64,000 nucleotides of DNA from Ancylobacter polymorphus (GTDB lineage: Bacteria > Pseudomonadota > Alphaproteobacteria > Rhizobiales > Xanthobacteraceae): assembly GCF_022836935.1 (NCBI RefSeq), contig NZ_CP083239.1:2432001-2496000 (forward strand), read 5' to 3'. The translations under genes and the position numbers were made by a program. The notes below the pieces were generated by a model, which worked only from the letters and a program-made list of their open reading frames with translations, was not told the origin of the DNA and ran no database searches. Positions 18,901 through 27,229 of the stretch are shown here, piece by piece. Each line of letters opens with the position of its first letter. Position 1 is the first letter of the stretch.

Positions 18901-21076
18901 GGTTGCGGTCGGTCGCGATGTCGCCGGCGGCCAGCAGCCGCGCATTGTTGAGATGCTCGCGCGCCCGGTGCTCCGGCGTCATCCGCGCATAGGCCGCTTC
19001 CAGCACCCGGTCATGGACGATGGCGTAATCCGCCCCCACCCGGTGCAGCAGGCCCGCGGCGACCAGCGCGCCGGCGGCGCTCGCGGCCTGCTCGACGCTG
19101 ATGCCTGACAGCCGCGCCGCCGCGGCCGCTGAGCAGCGCCCGCCGAGACTAGCGCAATGCTGGAGGACGCCACGCTGGAGCGGTGACAGCGCGTCGATGC
19201 GCCGGTTCATCAGGTCGGGAATGCCCTGCGGCTGGCCGAGGCGTTCGGCGTCCCACACCCACTCATGGCGCTCCGCGTCGAACCGCAGAATGCGCTCGTC
19301 GCGCAGCCTTTGCAGCAACTGGCCGGCATGGAACGGATTGCCCCCGGCCTCGCGGTGGACGATCTCGGCGAGGCCGCGCACCTCCTCCGCCGTGCTCTTG
19401 AGCGTGAAGGCGACCAACTCGGCCGTGTCGCGAGCCGCGAGCGGTTGCAGGCGCACTTCCGGTGCCGCACGAACGGCCGCATCGAGCAGCTCGCGCAGGT
19501 TCATCCGATGGCGCGCCTCCGTGCGGTAGGAACCAATCACCAGCACATGGGCGGGCGGCGCGTCGCAGAGCTGGCGCAGCACGGCGAGGCTGGCATGGTC
19601 GAACCATTGCAGGTCGTCGAAGAACAGCACCACCGGGTTCTCCGGCGCGGCGAGGGCGCCGAAGGTCTCGATGAAGATTCGCGCCAAGCGGGCCTGCGCC
19701 AGTTGCGCGGGGACATCGCGCGGGGCGGAGGCGTCCGGCGGCAGGAAGGGCAGGTCCGGCGCCAGTTCGGCGAGGAGCCGGCCGCATCCGCTCACGGTGG
19801 CGAGGCGCGCCTGCGCGGCCGTGAGCGCGGTGGCGTCCCCGGCCATAAACTGCGCCAGTATCCGCCGCAGTGCCTGCCGCAGCGGCGCGAGGGGCGCGCC
19901 CTGCCGCAATTGCACGCCCTTGGCGGCGGCACAGATCACGCCCTGGCCCCGCAGCTCGGTCAGAAAGGTCTCGACCAGCGTGGATTTGCCGGCGCCGGGC
20001 GGGCCGGACACCAGCAGGACATGCGGCGCCGCAGCAGCACGGAAAGCCGCATAAGCCTCGGCCAGAGCCCGGCTCTCCTCCCGCCGCCCGAACAGCCGTG
20101 TGGCGACCTGCGCGGCATCGGCGAACTCCCCGCGCGCGAGGGGGAAGGTCTCCGCCTGTCCGTTGCGGTCGAGCGCGCGCGCCACGCGCCGCAGATCGGC
20201 CGCCAGCGCCTCGGCGGTCTGGTAGCGCGCGCGGGCGTCCTTGCTCAGCAGCTTGAGCAGGAGGGCGTCGAGCACGGGCGGCACGTCCGGCCGCCGCTGC
20301 CGCACCGAGGGCGCTTCCATCGCCACATGGGCGTGAAGCCAGCCGGCGAGGCCATCGGCGGCCAGAGGCAGCGCGCCGGTCAGCTGCTCGTAGAGAATGA
20401 CGCCGATGGCGTAGAGGTCGGCACGGGCATCGGCCGGCGCCGGATCGGTGCGCAGCAATTCGGGCGCGGCATAGGGCAGCTCCTGCCGCAGCGTCGCGTG
20501 GTCCTGCGCAGGGCCGGCGCCCGCGCCGGCACCAGCCTCGAACTCGGCGAAACGCACACGCATGTCCGCGTCGAGCAACAGCCGTCCCGGCACCAGCGCG
20601 CCATGAACGACACCAGCCGCGTGCAGCCGCGCCAGCGCGCTCGCCACCGCCACGGCGAGGGCGAGAAAGTCGGCAAGGCCGGCCTTGCCTAGGGCGAGGT
20701 CCGCGAGGGTGCGTCGCTTAGGGTGGGGATAGGCGAGGGCGAACCTCTCCGGCGCGCCGAGAAAGGCCGGGACCTCGGCGAGGTCTTCGCCCAGCCGTAG
20801 GGCGAGAGCGGCGCCAAGCTGCAGCCGGCAGGCCGCCGCGCTGTTCCAGCGCGCGCTGCGGATGAGCCAGCTTCCGCCCTCCGCGTCGAGCGCGTGCCAG
20901 CTCTCGATCCCCGCCTCGACGGTCCGTGCCGTTACCCTCAGGCGCCCCCACCATTCGTCGCCCTTGACGCCGAGGCGACCAACGAGCTCATTACTGAGAA
21001 GGTAGGCGGTGCCGGGGGCGCTGGCGATGCCGGCGTCCTCGACATGCTGCGCGGGGGTCCTGGAGTTCATCGTCAT
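15920..21076 (-). CDS. Giant multidomain sensor: pseudokinase, AAA-type ATPase, helical repeats, GAF and histidine kinase
   Basis: A protein of about 1718 residues. Residues 1-310 have a Ser/Thr-kinase fold, but the HRD motif is replaced by HGALVPG near 157 and DFG by AEFEAG near 175, so this is probably a pseudokinase. An AAA/STAND-like ATPase follows, with Walker A VSGPPGAGKST near 358 and Walker B VVLFFDDLQWFD near 482. Residues about 650-1280 are an alanine-rich helical repeat (TPR-like) region. A GAF domain lies at about 1290-1450, then a histidine kinase with H-box IAHEINQPLGS near 1502, N-box LVTNALHAM, DSGCGM and GMGVGLAIC. No membrane segment or receiver is seen. Domain order matches the known trifunctional kinase/ATPase/histidine-kinase proteins. 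Two ATGs at 21076 and 21070 compete; the second is better spaced from GGAG. Confidence 0.9.
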   Translation of the reverse strand: MTMNSRTPAQHVEDAGIASAPGTAYLLSNELVGRLGVKGDEWWGRLRVTARTVEAGIESWHALDAEGGSWLIRSARWNSAAACRLQLGAALALRLGEDLAEVPAFLGAPERFALAYPHPKRRTLADLALGKAGLADFLALAVAVASALARLHAAGVVHGALVPGRLLLDADMRVRFAEFEAGAGAGAGPAQDHATLRQELPYAAPELLRTDPAPADARADLYAIGVILYEQLTGALPLAADGLAGWLHAHVAMEAPSVRQRRPDVPPVLDALLLKLLSKDARARYQTAEALAADLRRVARALDRNGQAETFPLARGEFADAAQVATRLFGRREESRALAEAYAAFRAAAAPHVLLVSGPPGAGKSTLVETFLTELRGQGVICAAAKGVQLRQGAPLAPLRQALRRILAQFMAGDATALTAAQARLATVSGCGRLLAELAPDLPFLPPDASAPRDVPAQLAQARLARIFIETFGALAAPENPVVLFFDDLQWFDHASLAVLRQLCDAPPAHVLVIGSYRTEARHRMNLRELLDAAVRAAPEVRLQPLAARDTAELVAFTLKSTAEEVRGLAEIVHREAGGNPFHAGQLLQRLRDERILRFDAERHEWVWDAERLGQPQGIPDLMNRRIDALSPLQRGVLQHCASLGGRCSAAAAARLSGISVEQAASAAGALVAAGLLHRVGADYAIVHDRVLEAAYARMTPEHRAREHLNNARLLAAGDIATDRNLALDIAAQIERCELDSLSAQDRARFARIVMVAARLCRSAGDAERALHCVDLIRRMAADPAEAGALPGFDVEWLRCDCLLALAQVEEALDALDALPALARDAFDLADIQRLRALALTVKSAYPEAIAAALDGLRKLDIALDAAPTLQQIDARYHACRERLDAMGLDALLALPDMTDRRARAALALLSTLISSFFVEGELRFLHTISILELSLAHGLAPETAYGLAFFGMQSAQHYAAYERGAELAAAATTLAARDGYEAQRTATLIALDQVSAWTQPIRTALDHAREGARIGQAAGDVGMTCYARNHIASNLLILGERLDRLRVELVDSLAKTAEVGYADIEQILAAQLAFVDDLASTDRAPVPAEPASHSSSVATSFWTEHYAGLRCFYRGDYDAAARHLTRADALAWAAAAHIDTAQSCFFLALARLRTLPAEAPLAARLDGLSEARARFAGWARLNPETFGGKHLLLEAEAARLEGRFESAAALFEQAAGAAGAAGFLHDQALAHELAAQLYLGARLVAPAQGCLRAAARFYRQWGAHGKAARLGAAPEPMDDADTRVAAPERMQNQLDLAVVRSASQALAEEIGLEQVVRTLMKSMVVHAGAQFGLLLLLRGGAPVIEAAARVRHQAVEIELRPDAAPEQLMPSSVLQTVWRTGKPVTLADAALEAPDRGLSMGRSSIRSLACIPLLKRGELIGILYLENALAAEVFTPRRMAMLDVLAPQAAISLDAARLYGDLMEENLRRARAEFDLREARSELARTTQLTAMGSFASSIAHEINQPLGSIVSYAEAALRWMNRPEPDLEEVKSNLHGIRNAGRRAADILQALRALVKQAPSSLAPLRIESVVEEVLALLAPEIAAAGVTLATALAPESRAVLADRVQLQQVMFNLVTNALHAMGDPARAERTLSITTTTTGDWVEVTVEDSGCGMAPELLGRIFQPFFTTKATGMGVGLAICRSIVELHGGTLDARSVEGRGSAFRLRLPFHAEAAS

Positions 21077-21211
21077 CTCCGTCCGCTCCGCTCCACCCTG
21101 CCGGCGCCGTGTCGCAAGGGGGAGCGGAAACTACAGGGCCATAACGTGCCGCAGCCCTGCGGCGGCGTCTTTGCCGGGATCGGCATTGTGTTTGCTTGGA
21201 TTGACGTGGTT

Positions 21212-21239
21212 GATCCCGGCACCGCACGGCCTCGGGATC
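21212..21239. promoter_or_regulatory. Inverted repeat GATCCCG-N14-CGGGATC, possible operator
   Basis: Perfect 7-bp arms at 21212-21218 and 21233-21239 sit in the 204-base divergent region between the large sensor and the AraC gene, 42 bases before the AraC start. It could be an autoregulatory site, but this is inference from position. Confidence 0.3.
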
Positions 21240-21280
21240 GAAATGTGAGAGTGCAGCCCATGCGAACGAGGATGTGACAC

Positions 21281-22168
21281 ATGGCGAGCGTGCACGATTT
21301 TGGCCGCCGCAAGTTTCCCCGGGCCGAGCTTCTGTTCAGTTCCGCGCGGCGCAACTGGTCGGGGATGGCGGCCGAGATCCGCAACCATCCGGCGGGCGAG
21401 ATACCGCCGCCCGTTCCGCAACAGATGGAAATCACTCTGGCCCTGCGCGGCGCGGAGGGCGCGCGGGTGCAGCGCCGGGCGGGCGGGGAACTTCAGGACA
21501 CGGCCGTACGGCGCGGCACGGTATGGCTGTGCCCTATCGGGGTCGTTGAAGACTCCATCCGCATCACCGACGACCTGCAGGACGTGCTGCACATCTATAT
21601 CGGCCGCGAGGTGTTCGCCGACATGTCGCGCGACCTCTCGCGCCCGGTGGCGCCGGAAGAGATCGCCTATCGCGCGGATGTCGACGACGATTTTCTCCGG
21701 CAAGTCGGCTTCCGCGTTCAGGCCGAGCTGGAACAGGAAAGCTCGGCCGGCCGGCTGCTGGTCGACAGCCTGACCCGCGCCCTCGCGGCGCATCTCGTCT
21801 CGCTCTATGCGGGCGAGCGGCGCCCGCCATTGGGCGACGTGTCGCTCGACCGCAACCGGCTGCGCCGTGTCATCGACTACATCAACGACAACATCGAATC
21901 CGAACTGCTGCTGGCCGAGCTTTCGGACATTGCCTGCCTGAGCGTGCATCATTTCGCCCGCGCCTTCCGCTCCGCCATGGGTGTGCCGCCGCACCGCTTC
22001 ATCAGTTCCCTGCGGGTGGAACGGGCGCAGGATTTGCTGCTGCACAGCGATTTAAGCCTGGCGGAAATCGCCCATGCCTGCCGCTTTTCCTCGCAATCGA
22101 CCTTCACGCGGGCTTTTCGCCGCCATGTCGGCATCTCCCCCGGCGAGTTCCGGCGCGGGGCGAAGTGA
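21281..22168 (+). CDS. AraC-family transcriptional regulator
   Basis: A 295-residue regulator. The C-terminal ~100 residues form the double helix-turn-helix: LLLAELSDIACLSVHHFARAFRSAMG is the first, and LSLAEIAHACRFSSQSTFTRAFRRHVGISPGEFRR the second, with the classic F-x-x-AFRxxxGxSPxxFR ending. The N-terminal ligand/dimer domain is not recognised. It is divergent from the large sensor kinase and lies 348 bases upstream of the exported molybdenum enzyme operon, so it may control either. GAGG lies about 10 bases before the ATG at 21281. Confidence 0.92.
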   Translation: MASVHDFGRRKFPRAELLFSSARRNWSGMAAEIRNHPAGEIPPPVPQQMEITLALRGAEGARVQRRAGGELQDTAVRRGTVWLCPIGVVEDSIRITDDLQDVLHIYIGREVFADMSRDLSRPVAPEEIAYRADVDDDFLRQVGFRVQAELEQESSAGRLLVDSLTRALAAHLVSLYAGERRPPLGDVSLDRNRLRRVIDYINDNIESELLLAELSDIACLSVHHFARAFRSAMGVPPHRFISSLRVERAQDLLLHSDLSLAEIAHACRFSSQSTFTRAFRRHVGISPGEFRRGAK

Positions 22169-22516
22169 GGCGAGGCCAAGCTCGCAACCCCGGCACAGGG
22201 CGGAGCCGGAGAAACCCGCCTGCGGCCAACGTCGCCGCCTTCCCGGCGATCAGCGAGGACCAGGGCGGTCGCGGCCACGATCAGACGGGCCTGGCCGCAG
22301 CCGCCGTTCGCGCGCTGCGCTGTTGACTTGAGAGCGTTTCTAAGATGATCTGATGGTGCTGTGGCGGTTCAGGGGGCGTCAATACATGCGTGACCCTGAT
22401 TTTCGCGGCAATATGTGCAAGGTCCACGTGGATGAACGTCCAAGTGACGCGCATCTAAATACCATTTTTGATTTAGTTTTGCATATTTGCGCAGTGCTGA
22501 CCTGAAAGAACATCTT
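22169..22516. other. 348-base intergenic region upstream of the molybdenum hydroxylase operon
   Basis: No gene is supported. Bases 22455-22495 are conspicuously AT-rich for this genome and lie just before the operon, so they probably hold its promoter. TTGACT at 22323 has only a poor -10 17 bases on. No convincing terminator follows the AraC gene. Confidence 0.55.
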
Positions 22517-25285
22517 ATGCGACCTTCGCGCCGCGATTTTCTGAAGCTGGCTTCGGTCTGCGGCATTTCGCTTTCCGTCGCGCCGGTCGCGAGCGCTCAG
22601 GTTCCAGACTTCACCACACGCGAGACGCTTCCGGGACGCGGCGTCGCGCATCCCGCATTGGGCCGCGTCGACGGCGTCGCCAAAGTCACCGGCGGCAAGC
22701 TCTATGCCGCCGATTTTCGGGCCGCCGATCTGCCGGGGTGGCCGGCCACGACCCACCATGCGCTGCTGGTGCGGGCGCCGGATGCCACGCATCTCTATGA
22801 AGGACTCGATCTGGCGGCGCTCCCGCCCCAGGCGACGCCAACACTCGTGGTGACGGCGGAAGACATCAAGCGCATCGGCGCGCGTGTGCCGGAGTTCTAT
22901 GCCGGCGACCTGTTCTGCCCGGTCGGCACCACGCCGCTCTATCTCGGCCAGCCCGTCGCGTTGCTGCTGTTCGAGACCTTCGATGCCTATGATGTCGCCC
23001 GCGTCGCCTTCCGCGCCGGCAACTTGCTGAAGTTCGGCAAGGAGACCGGGCCGCTGGCGGGGGCGAATTATGGCGCCTTTCGCTTTACCCGTGTCGCCGG
23101 TGCTGAACCCGGTGCGCCGGACATCTACTCGCCGCTGCAGGAAGGCTGGATCAGCCCCGGCTTCGTCGACGGCGGTTCGGGCCGGCCGATCTGGCGGGTG
23201 CTGCCGGATGAGAAGGGCCCCGACTATGTCAAAGGCGCCGCCTATGGCGAGGCGATCCGCGCGGAGCTCGAGGCCGTCAATCCGGCGGTGCTGACGCTTG
23301 ACCGTTCGTTCGAGACGCAGTCGGTCGATCCGATGTTTCTTGAACCGGAAACGGGGCTTGCCTGGTACGACCCGGCGACCAAGACGCTCGACATGGTCAT
23401 CGGCGTGCAGTCGCCCTTCGAGGCGGCGGAGGCGGTAGCCCATCTGCTCGGCGCGGCGCAGGCCGACCACAAGCCCGCCACGATCAACACGCGCTTCTGC
23501 TATGTCGGGGGAGGTTTCGGCGGGCGAGACCATACGCCCTTTCCGCTCTATGTCGCGCTGGCGGCCATGTTCTTCCCCGGACGCCCGGTGCGGCTCGCCC
23601 ATGACCGGTTTCAGCAGTTTCAGGGCGGGGTGAAGCGCCACGCGTTCAAGATGCGCTCGCAGATCGGCGTCGACCGCAAAAGCGGCCTGATCACCGCCTT
23701 TGCGGCCGATCATGTGCTCGATGGTGGCGGGCTTGCGAACTATTCCGTCAGCGTCGCGGTGGTCGGGGCCACCGGCGCCATCGGCATGTATGCCGTCCCC
23801 AAGGTCGACGTCACCACCGTTGCCGAGCATACGCGCGGCGTCACCGCCGGCTCGATGCGCGGCTACGGCACGCTGCAGACGATGACGGCGCTGGAGACGC
23901 TGGTGGATGAAGCCTGCACGGCGCTCTCGCTCGACCCTATCGAGTTCCGCCGCAGGAACGCGCTCAAGGTCGGGGCGCGCACCATGACCGGCAATCCCTA
24001 TTCCGTCTCGGTCCGCGCGCCTGAAATTCTCGACAGGCTGCAGACGCAGGCGATCTGGCGAGATCGGGCCAGGGAGAAGGCGGCGGCACGCAGCGGATTC
24101 CTCATCGGCACCGGCGTCGCGTGCGCGGCGAAAGACTACGGCACCGGCGCGGATTGCTCGCTCGGCGCCGTCTCTATCGATCCGCAGGGGCGTGTCTCGA
24201 TCAATGGCGACGCGGTCGAGATGGGCAATGGTATTGGCACGGCACTGGCGAACCGTGTCGCCACCCATATCGGTGCAATTGCCGACGAAGTGACCGTCGC
24301 GCAGATCGACGTGTTCGACGGGCTCGAACTGGTGACCTCGGGCGATCCCTATTCGATATCGCAGGCCGATCAGGACCAGGCCGCGCGCGACCCGCGCTGG
24401 GTGCCGGCCATCTCGTCCGCCACCAGCGCCTCCATCGGCGCGCATGTCGGCACGCAGGCCGCGGCGGAGGCCGCACGTGTGGTGTTCCGATTTGGCTTGT
24501 GGCCGGCGGCGCTGGCGCTGTGGGGTGTCGCGCCCCATGATCCGCGCGCCGAGCGGTGGACCGAGGCCTATTGGCAGGGCGAGACGCTGCTGTTCTCGGG
24601 GCTCCCGCCGCTTCGGCTGAAGGCCCTTGCGGCGAAAGCTCACGAGCAGGGGGGCGTGACGGGTGCGATGGCGCACGCCTTCTCGCGCTGGGCCTGGGCG
24701 GAAGCGACCTTTGCGCTCCCCGAGGGCGAGTGGAGCGCCGAGATCGATGCGCTGGCCGTGCGGCGCGGCAGCGGCCGCTATCAGCGGCTGGACCGCAAGG
24801 CGGTGGCCTTCCCGCCGGCGGACTACAACCGGATCGGCACCGCCTTCGCCTCGATGTGCGGGACCTCGGTGCGGATCGAAATCGAGCGCGCGACAGGCAT
24901 TCTGCGGATCGTCAAGGCGTACAGCGTGCTTGAATGCGGCAAGGCCCTGGTTCCGGAAGTCGTGCTCGGCCAGGCGCAGGGTGGCTTCGCCATGGGCGTT
25001 GGCTATGCGCTGCTGGAGGATCTGCCGCCCTTCGAGGATGGGCCGGGCAATGGCACGTGGAACCTCGGCCAATATGTCGTCGCGCGGGGCTCCGATCTGC
25101 CGCTGCACGATCTCGATATCGAGGTGCTGCCGCCGCTCGCTGCCAATGAGCCGCCCAAGGGAATGGCCGAGGTGGTGATGATCCCGGTCGTGCCGGCGCT
25201 GCTCAACGCGATCTTTGATGCGACGGGTCATCGTTTCTACGCGCTGCCGGTGACGCCCGAGATGATCAAGGGAGTGCTCGCGTGA
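22517..25285 (+). CDS. Tat-exported molybdopterin subunit of a xanthine-dehydrogenase-family oxidoreductase
   Basis: A 922-residue large subunit. The N-terminus, RPSRRDFLKLA followed by a hydrophobic stretch and V-A-S-A-Q, is a Tat signal peptide. Family motifs include the N-terminal VDGVAKVTGGKLYAAD, FCYVGGGFGGRDH (QGGGFGG-type), GSMRGYGTLQTM, EMGNGIGTA, and C-terminal GMAEVVMIPVVPALLNA with the presumed catalytic glutamate. This is the isoquinoline 1-oxidoreductase/periplasmic aldehyde dehydrogenase arrangement: molybdenum subunit, 2Fe-2S subunit, cytochrome. No FAD subunit is present, so electrons should go to cytochrome c rather than NAD. I start at MRPSRRDF because the twin arginine sits close to this methionine. 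The substrate is unknown. Confidence 0.9.
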   Translation: MRPSRRDFLKLASVCGISLSVAPVASAQVPDFTTRETLPGRGVAHPALGRVDGVAKVTGGKLYAADFRAADLPGWPATTHHALLVRAPDATHLYEGLDLAALPPQATPTLVVTAEDIKRIGARVPEFYAGDLFCPVGTTPLYLGQPVALLLFETFDAYDVARVAFRAGNLLKFGKETGPLAGANYGAFRFTRVAGAEPGAPDIYSPLQEGWISPGFVDGGSGRPIWRVLPDEKGPDYVKGAAYGEAIRAELEAVNPAVLTLDRSFETQSVDPMFLEPETGLAWYDPATKTLDMVIGVQSPFEAAEAVAHLLGAAQADHKPATINTRFCYVGGGFGGRDHTPFPLYVALAAMFFPGRPVRLAHDRFQQFQGGVKRHAFKMRSQIGVDRKSGLITAFAADHVLDGGGLANYSVSVAVVGATGAIGMYAVPKVDVTTVAEHTRGVTAGSMRGYGTLQTMTALETLVDEACTALSLDPIEFRRRNALKVGARTMTGNPYSVSVRAPEILDRLQTQAIWRDRAREKAAARSGFLIGTGVACAAKDYGTGADCSLGAVSIDPQGRVSINGDAVEMGNGIGTALANRVATHIGAIADEVTVAQIDVFDGLELVTSGDPYSISQADQDQAARDPRWVPAISSATSASIGAHVGTQAAAEAARVVFRFGLWPAALALWGVAPHDPRAERWTEAYWQGETLLFSGLPPLRLKALAAKAHEQGGVTGAMAHAFSRWAWAEATFALPEGEWSAEIDALAVRRGSGRYQRLDRKAVAFPPADYNRIGTAFASMCGTSVRIEIERATGILRIVKAYSVLECGKALVPEVVLGQAQGGFAMGVGYALLEDLPPFEDGPGNGTWNLGQYVVARGSDLPLHDLDIEVLPPLAANEPPKGMAEVVMIPVVPALLNAIFDATGHRFYALPVTPEMIKGVLA

Positions 25286-25800
25286 CGATGTTGTCGCTGA
25301 CGATCAATGGTCGCGCGGTTGGCCCGCTGGACGTTCGCCCGGACCTGTCGATGAACGACTTCCTGCGCGAAGTGCTCGGCATGACCGGCACCAAGTTCGG
25401 CTGCGGGGCGGCGCAGTGCCTGAGTTGTGCCGTGATCGTCGATCTCGATGACGGCACCAGCGTGACAAGGCCGACCTGTGTCGTCCCGGCGCTCGATTTC
25501 AACAACCAGACGATCCGGACCGTGGAAGGCCATGCCGTCAACGGTGTGCTGACGCCGTTGCAAGTGAGCTTTGTCGAGCATTTCGCCTTCCAGTGCGGCT
25601 ATTGCACCCCCGGCTTTCTCAATGAGGGGCAAGTGCTGCTGGAGCGGCTGGAAAAGCAGAAAGTGGCGCGCGCGGATCTCGAGCGCACCATCATGGAAGC
25701 GCTGGACGGCCATATCTGCCGTTGCTCCGGCTATGTGAAATATCATCAGGCAGTGCGCGATGTGATCCTTGCCGATCCTTCGCGCTTCCTCGCGGCGTGA
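25282..25800 (+). CDS. (2Fe-2S)-binding subunit of the molybdenum hydroxylase
   Basis: A 172-residue small subunit. The plant-type ferredoxin cluster uses C41, C46, C49 and C66 (CGAAQCLSC ... PTC), and the second, helical-domain cluster uses C105, C108, C146 and C148 (CGYC ... CRC). The GTG start overlaps the large-subunit stop as GTGA. No signal peptide is visible, so it probably leaves the cell bound to the Tat-tagged large subunit. It passes electrons from the molybdenum site towards the cytochrome encoded next. Confidence 0.93.
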   Translation: MTMLSLTINGRAVGPLDVRPDLSMNDFLREVLGMTGTKFGCGAAQCLSCAVIVDLDDGTSVTRPTCVVPALDFNNQTIRTVEGHAVNGVLTPLQVSFVEHFAFQCGYCTPGFLNEGQVLLERLEKQKVARADLERTIMEALDGHICRCSGYVKYHQAVRDVILADPSRFLAA

Positions 25801-25808
25801 CGGCGGCC

Positions 25809-26441
25809 ATGACGATGAACAAGCGCCATCTGATGTTGTGGGGGGCGGTGGTGACGGTCAGCGTGCTGACGGCCGGCATCACCAGTCGGAACGGGCTGGC
25901 GACCCCGACCGACACCCCGGCGAATGCGCTGGCGTCACCTGAGAGCTTTGCGACGATCGCCGATCCCGCCACGCGCTCGGCGGCCTATTTCACCGAACTC
26001 GGCAAGGTGCTGACCAGCCCGCGCTGCACCAACTGCCATCCGGCCACGGATCGTCCCCGGCAGGGCGACGCCAAGCGGCTGCACCAGCCGCCGGTCTATC
26101 GTGGCGTCGACGGTATGGGGCTCGCCAGCCTGCGCTGTTCCAGCTGCCATGGCGGGGCGAATTTCGATCCGGCCGGGATGCCGGGTCATCCCGCCTGGCA
26201 TCTCGCGCCCGCGGAAATGGCGTGGGAGGGCCGGACCGTCGCGCAGATCTGTGAGCAGATCAAGGATCCCGCCCGCAATGGCGGCAGGTCGCTGCACGAG
26301 CTGATCGAGCATATCGGCGATGACACGCTGGTCGGCTGGGCGTGGCATCCCGGCCCCGGACGAACGCCGGCGCCGGGCACGCAGGCCGAGGCCAAGGCGC
26401 TGGTGATCGCCTGGGTCGAGAGCGGAGCCGCCTGTCCCTGA
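25809..26441 (+). CDS. Exported diheme c-type cytochrome, electron acceptor of the molybdenum hydroxylase
   Basis: A 210-residue protein with an N-terminal hydrophobic export segment (residues 7-30). Two heme-attachment motifs are seen: CTNCH at residues 73-77 and CSSCH at 110-114. The rest matches no common cytochrome c domain that I recognise. It starts 8 bases after the 2Fe-2S gene and would take electrons in the periplasm and hand them to the respiratory chain. The hydrophobic N-terminus may be an anchor rather than a cleaved signal, since no clear A-x-A site is seen. Confidence 0.85.
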   Translation: MTMNKRHLMLWGAVVTVSVLTAGITSRNGLATPTDTPANALASPESFATIADPATRSAAYFTELGKVLTSPRCTNCHPATDRPRQGDAKRLHQPPVYRGVDGMGLASLRCSSCHGGANFDPAGMPGHPAWHLAPAEMAWEGRTVAQICEQIKDPARNGGRSLHELIEHIGDDTLVGWAWHPGPGRTPAPGTQAEAKALVIAWVESGAACP

Positions 26442-26686
26442 CACGCGACTGAAAGTCGAGACCGGCAAGGGTGAACTCAGGACAACGCTTCGCGTCGCCT
26501 CTCCCTCGCCGACGCGCTGGCGAACCGGATGCGGCCTGGGTGGGACGCTCCAGGCCGATCTGGCGAACGTCGGCGGCCCGGATGGCGAGCAACCGGCAGG
26601 GCATCCACACATCATGATCGGTTCTGGAAAGAGCCGTACTCGCCGATCAAGCCACCCATTCGGGTGTCCGCGGTTCTGTACGGAAA

Positions 26687-26761
26687 TGGCGCGCCCACGG
26701 GGAATCGAACCCCGGTTTTCGCCGTGAGAGGGCGACGTCCTGACCGCTAGACGATGGGCGC
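26687..26761 (-). tRNA. tRNA-Glu (anticodon CTC)
   Basis: On the minus strand the acceptor arms are GCGCCCA (26755-26761) and TGGGCGC (26691-26697), followed by G and an encoded CCA at 26687-26689. The anticodon loop reads CTCTCAC, giving anticodon CTC, between TCGCC and GGCGA stem arms. The T-arm GGTTCGATTCC is intact. The D-arm ATCGTCTAGCGGTCAGGAC is typical of tRNA-Glu. No integrase or other insertion sign adjoins it. Confidence 0.96.
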
Positions 26762-26890
26762 ATCTAGGCAGGCCGGTCTCTTAGAGCGCTTTGCCGGCCG
26801 GATCAAGGGGGCGGGCGAAATGAGACGATCTTTTCAACCGGCCAGCTTCGGTGTCGCCGTAAAGACCCGCGCGGCGCCGGGTGAAGTGCT

Positions 26891-27229
26891 TCACGGCGTG
26901 CTGGCGAAACCGAGCACCCCACGCGGCGCGCGGGTCTCGAGATCGAACAGATGCGTCTCCACGCGCCCGTCACGCAAAACCGTCACGGCGATCAGGTCGC
27001 CGGAAACGACGGCCGCGCGCACCTCCGCACCCTTGGGCAACTGGATCGTGCCGGCGATTTCCGCCGGCGCGCTTTTCCTGCCGCTCATCAGCTTGTATCC
27101 GATGGCCCCGAAGACGGCGAGAAAGCCCAGAAGCATGATAAGCCCGGAAAAGGCGGCGAAGCGGCGCATGCGGCGCAGCACGCGCTCGGCCGCGGGGTCG
27201 AGCGTGTCGTCGGAATCAGGAGAAGTCAT
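26891..27229 (-). CDS. DUF6476 family single-span membrane protein
   Basis: A 112-residue protein with one membrane segment at about residues 22-42 (FSGLIMLLGFLAVFGAIGYKL) and a C-terminal domain that contains L-P-x-GAEVRAAVVSGDLIAVTV and ETHLFDLETRAPRG. This pattern fits DUF6476, a small family found in Hyphomicrobiales beside an RluA-type gene; its function is unknown. The ATG at 27227-27229 shares two bases with the ATG of the divergent pseudouridine synthase. No clear Shine-Dalgarno site precedes it, so a different start (for example 27301) cannot be excluded. Confidence 0.72.
   Translation of the reverse strand: MTSPDSDDTLDPAAERVLRRMRRFAAFSGLIMLLGFLAVFGAIGYKLMSGRKSAPAEIAGTIQLPKGAEVRAAVVSGDLIAVTVLRDGRVETHLFDLETRAPRGVLGFASTP

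Noticed and set aside
21201..21206. TTGACG as a -35 element for the AraC gene
   Set aside because: No acceptable -10 sequence lies 16-18 bases downstream.
26653..26666. CACCC-ATTC-GGGTG hairpin downstream of tRNA-Glu as its terminator
   Set aside because: The stem is short and no T-run follows on the minus strand.
26687..26761. tRNA-Glu as an integration site for a genomic island
   Set aside because: No integrase, no direct repeat of the tRNA 3' end was noticed, and neighbouring genes look like normal core genes.
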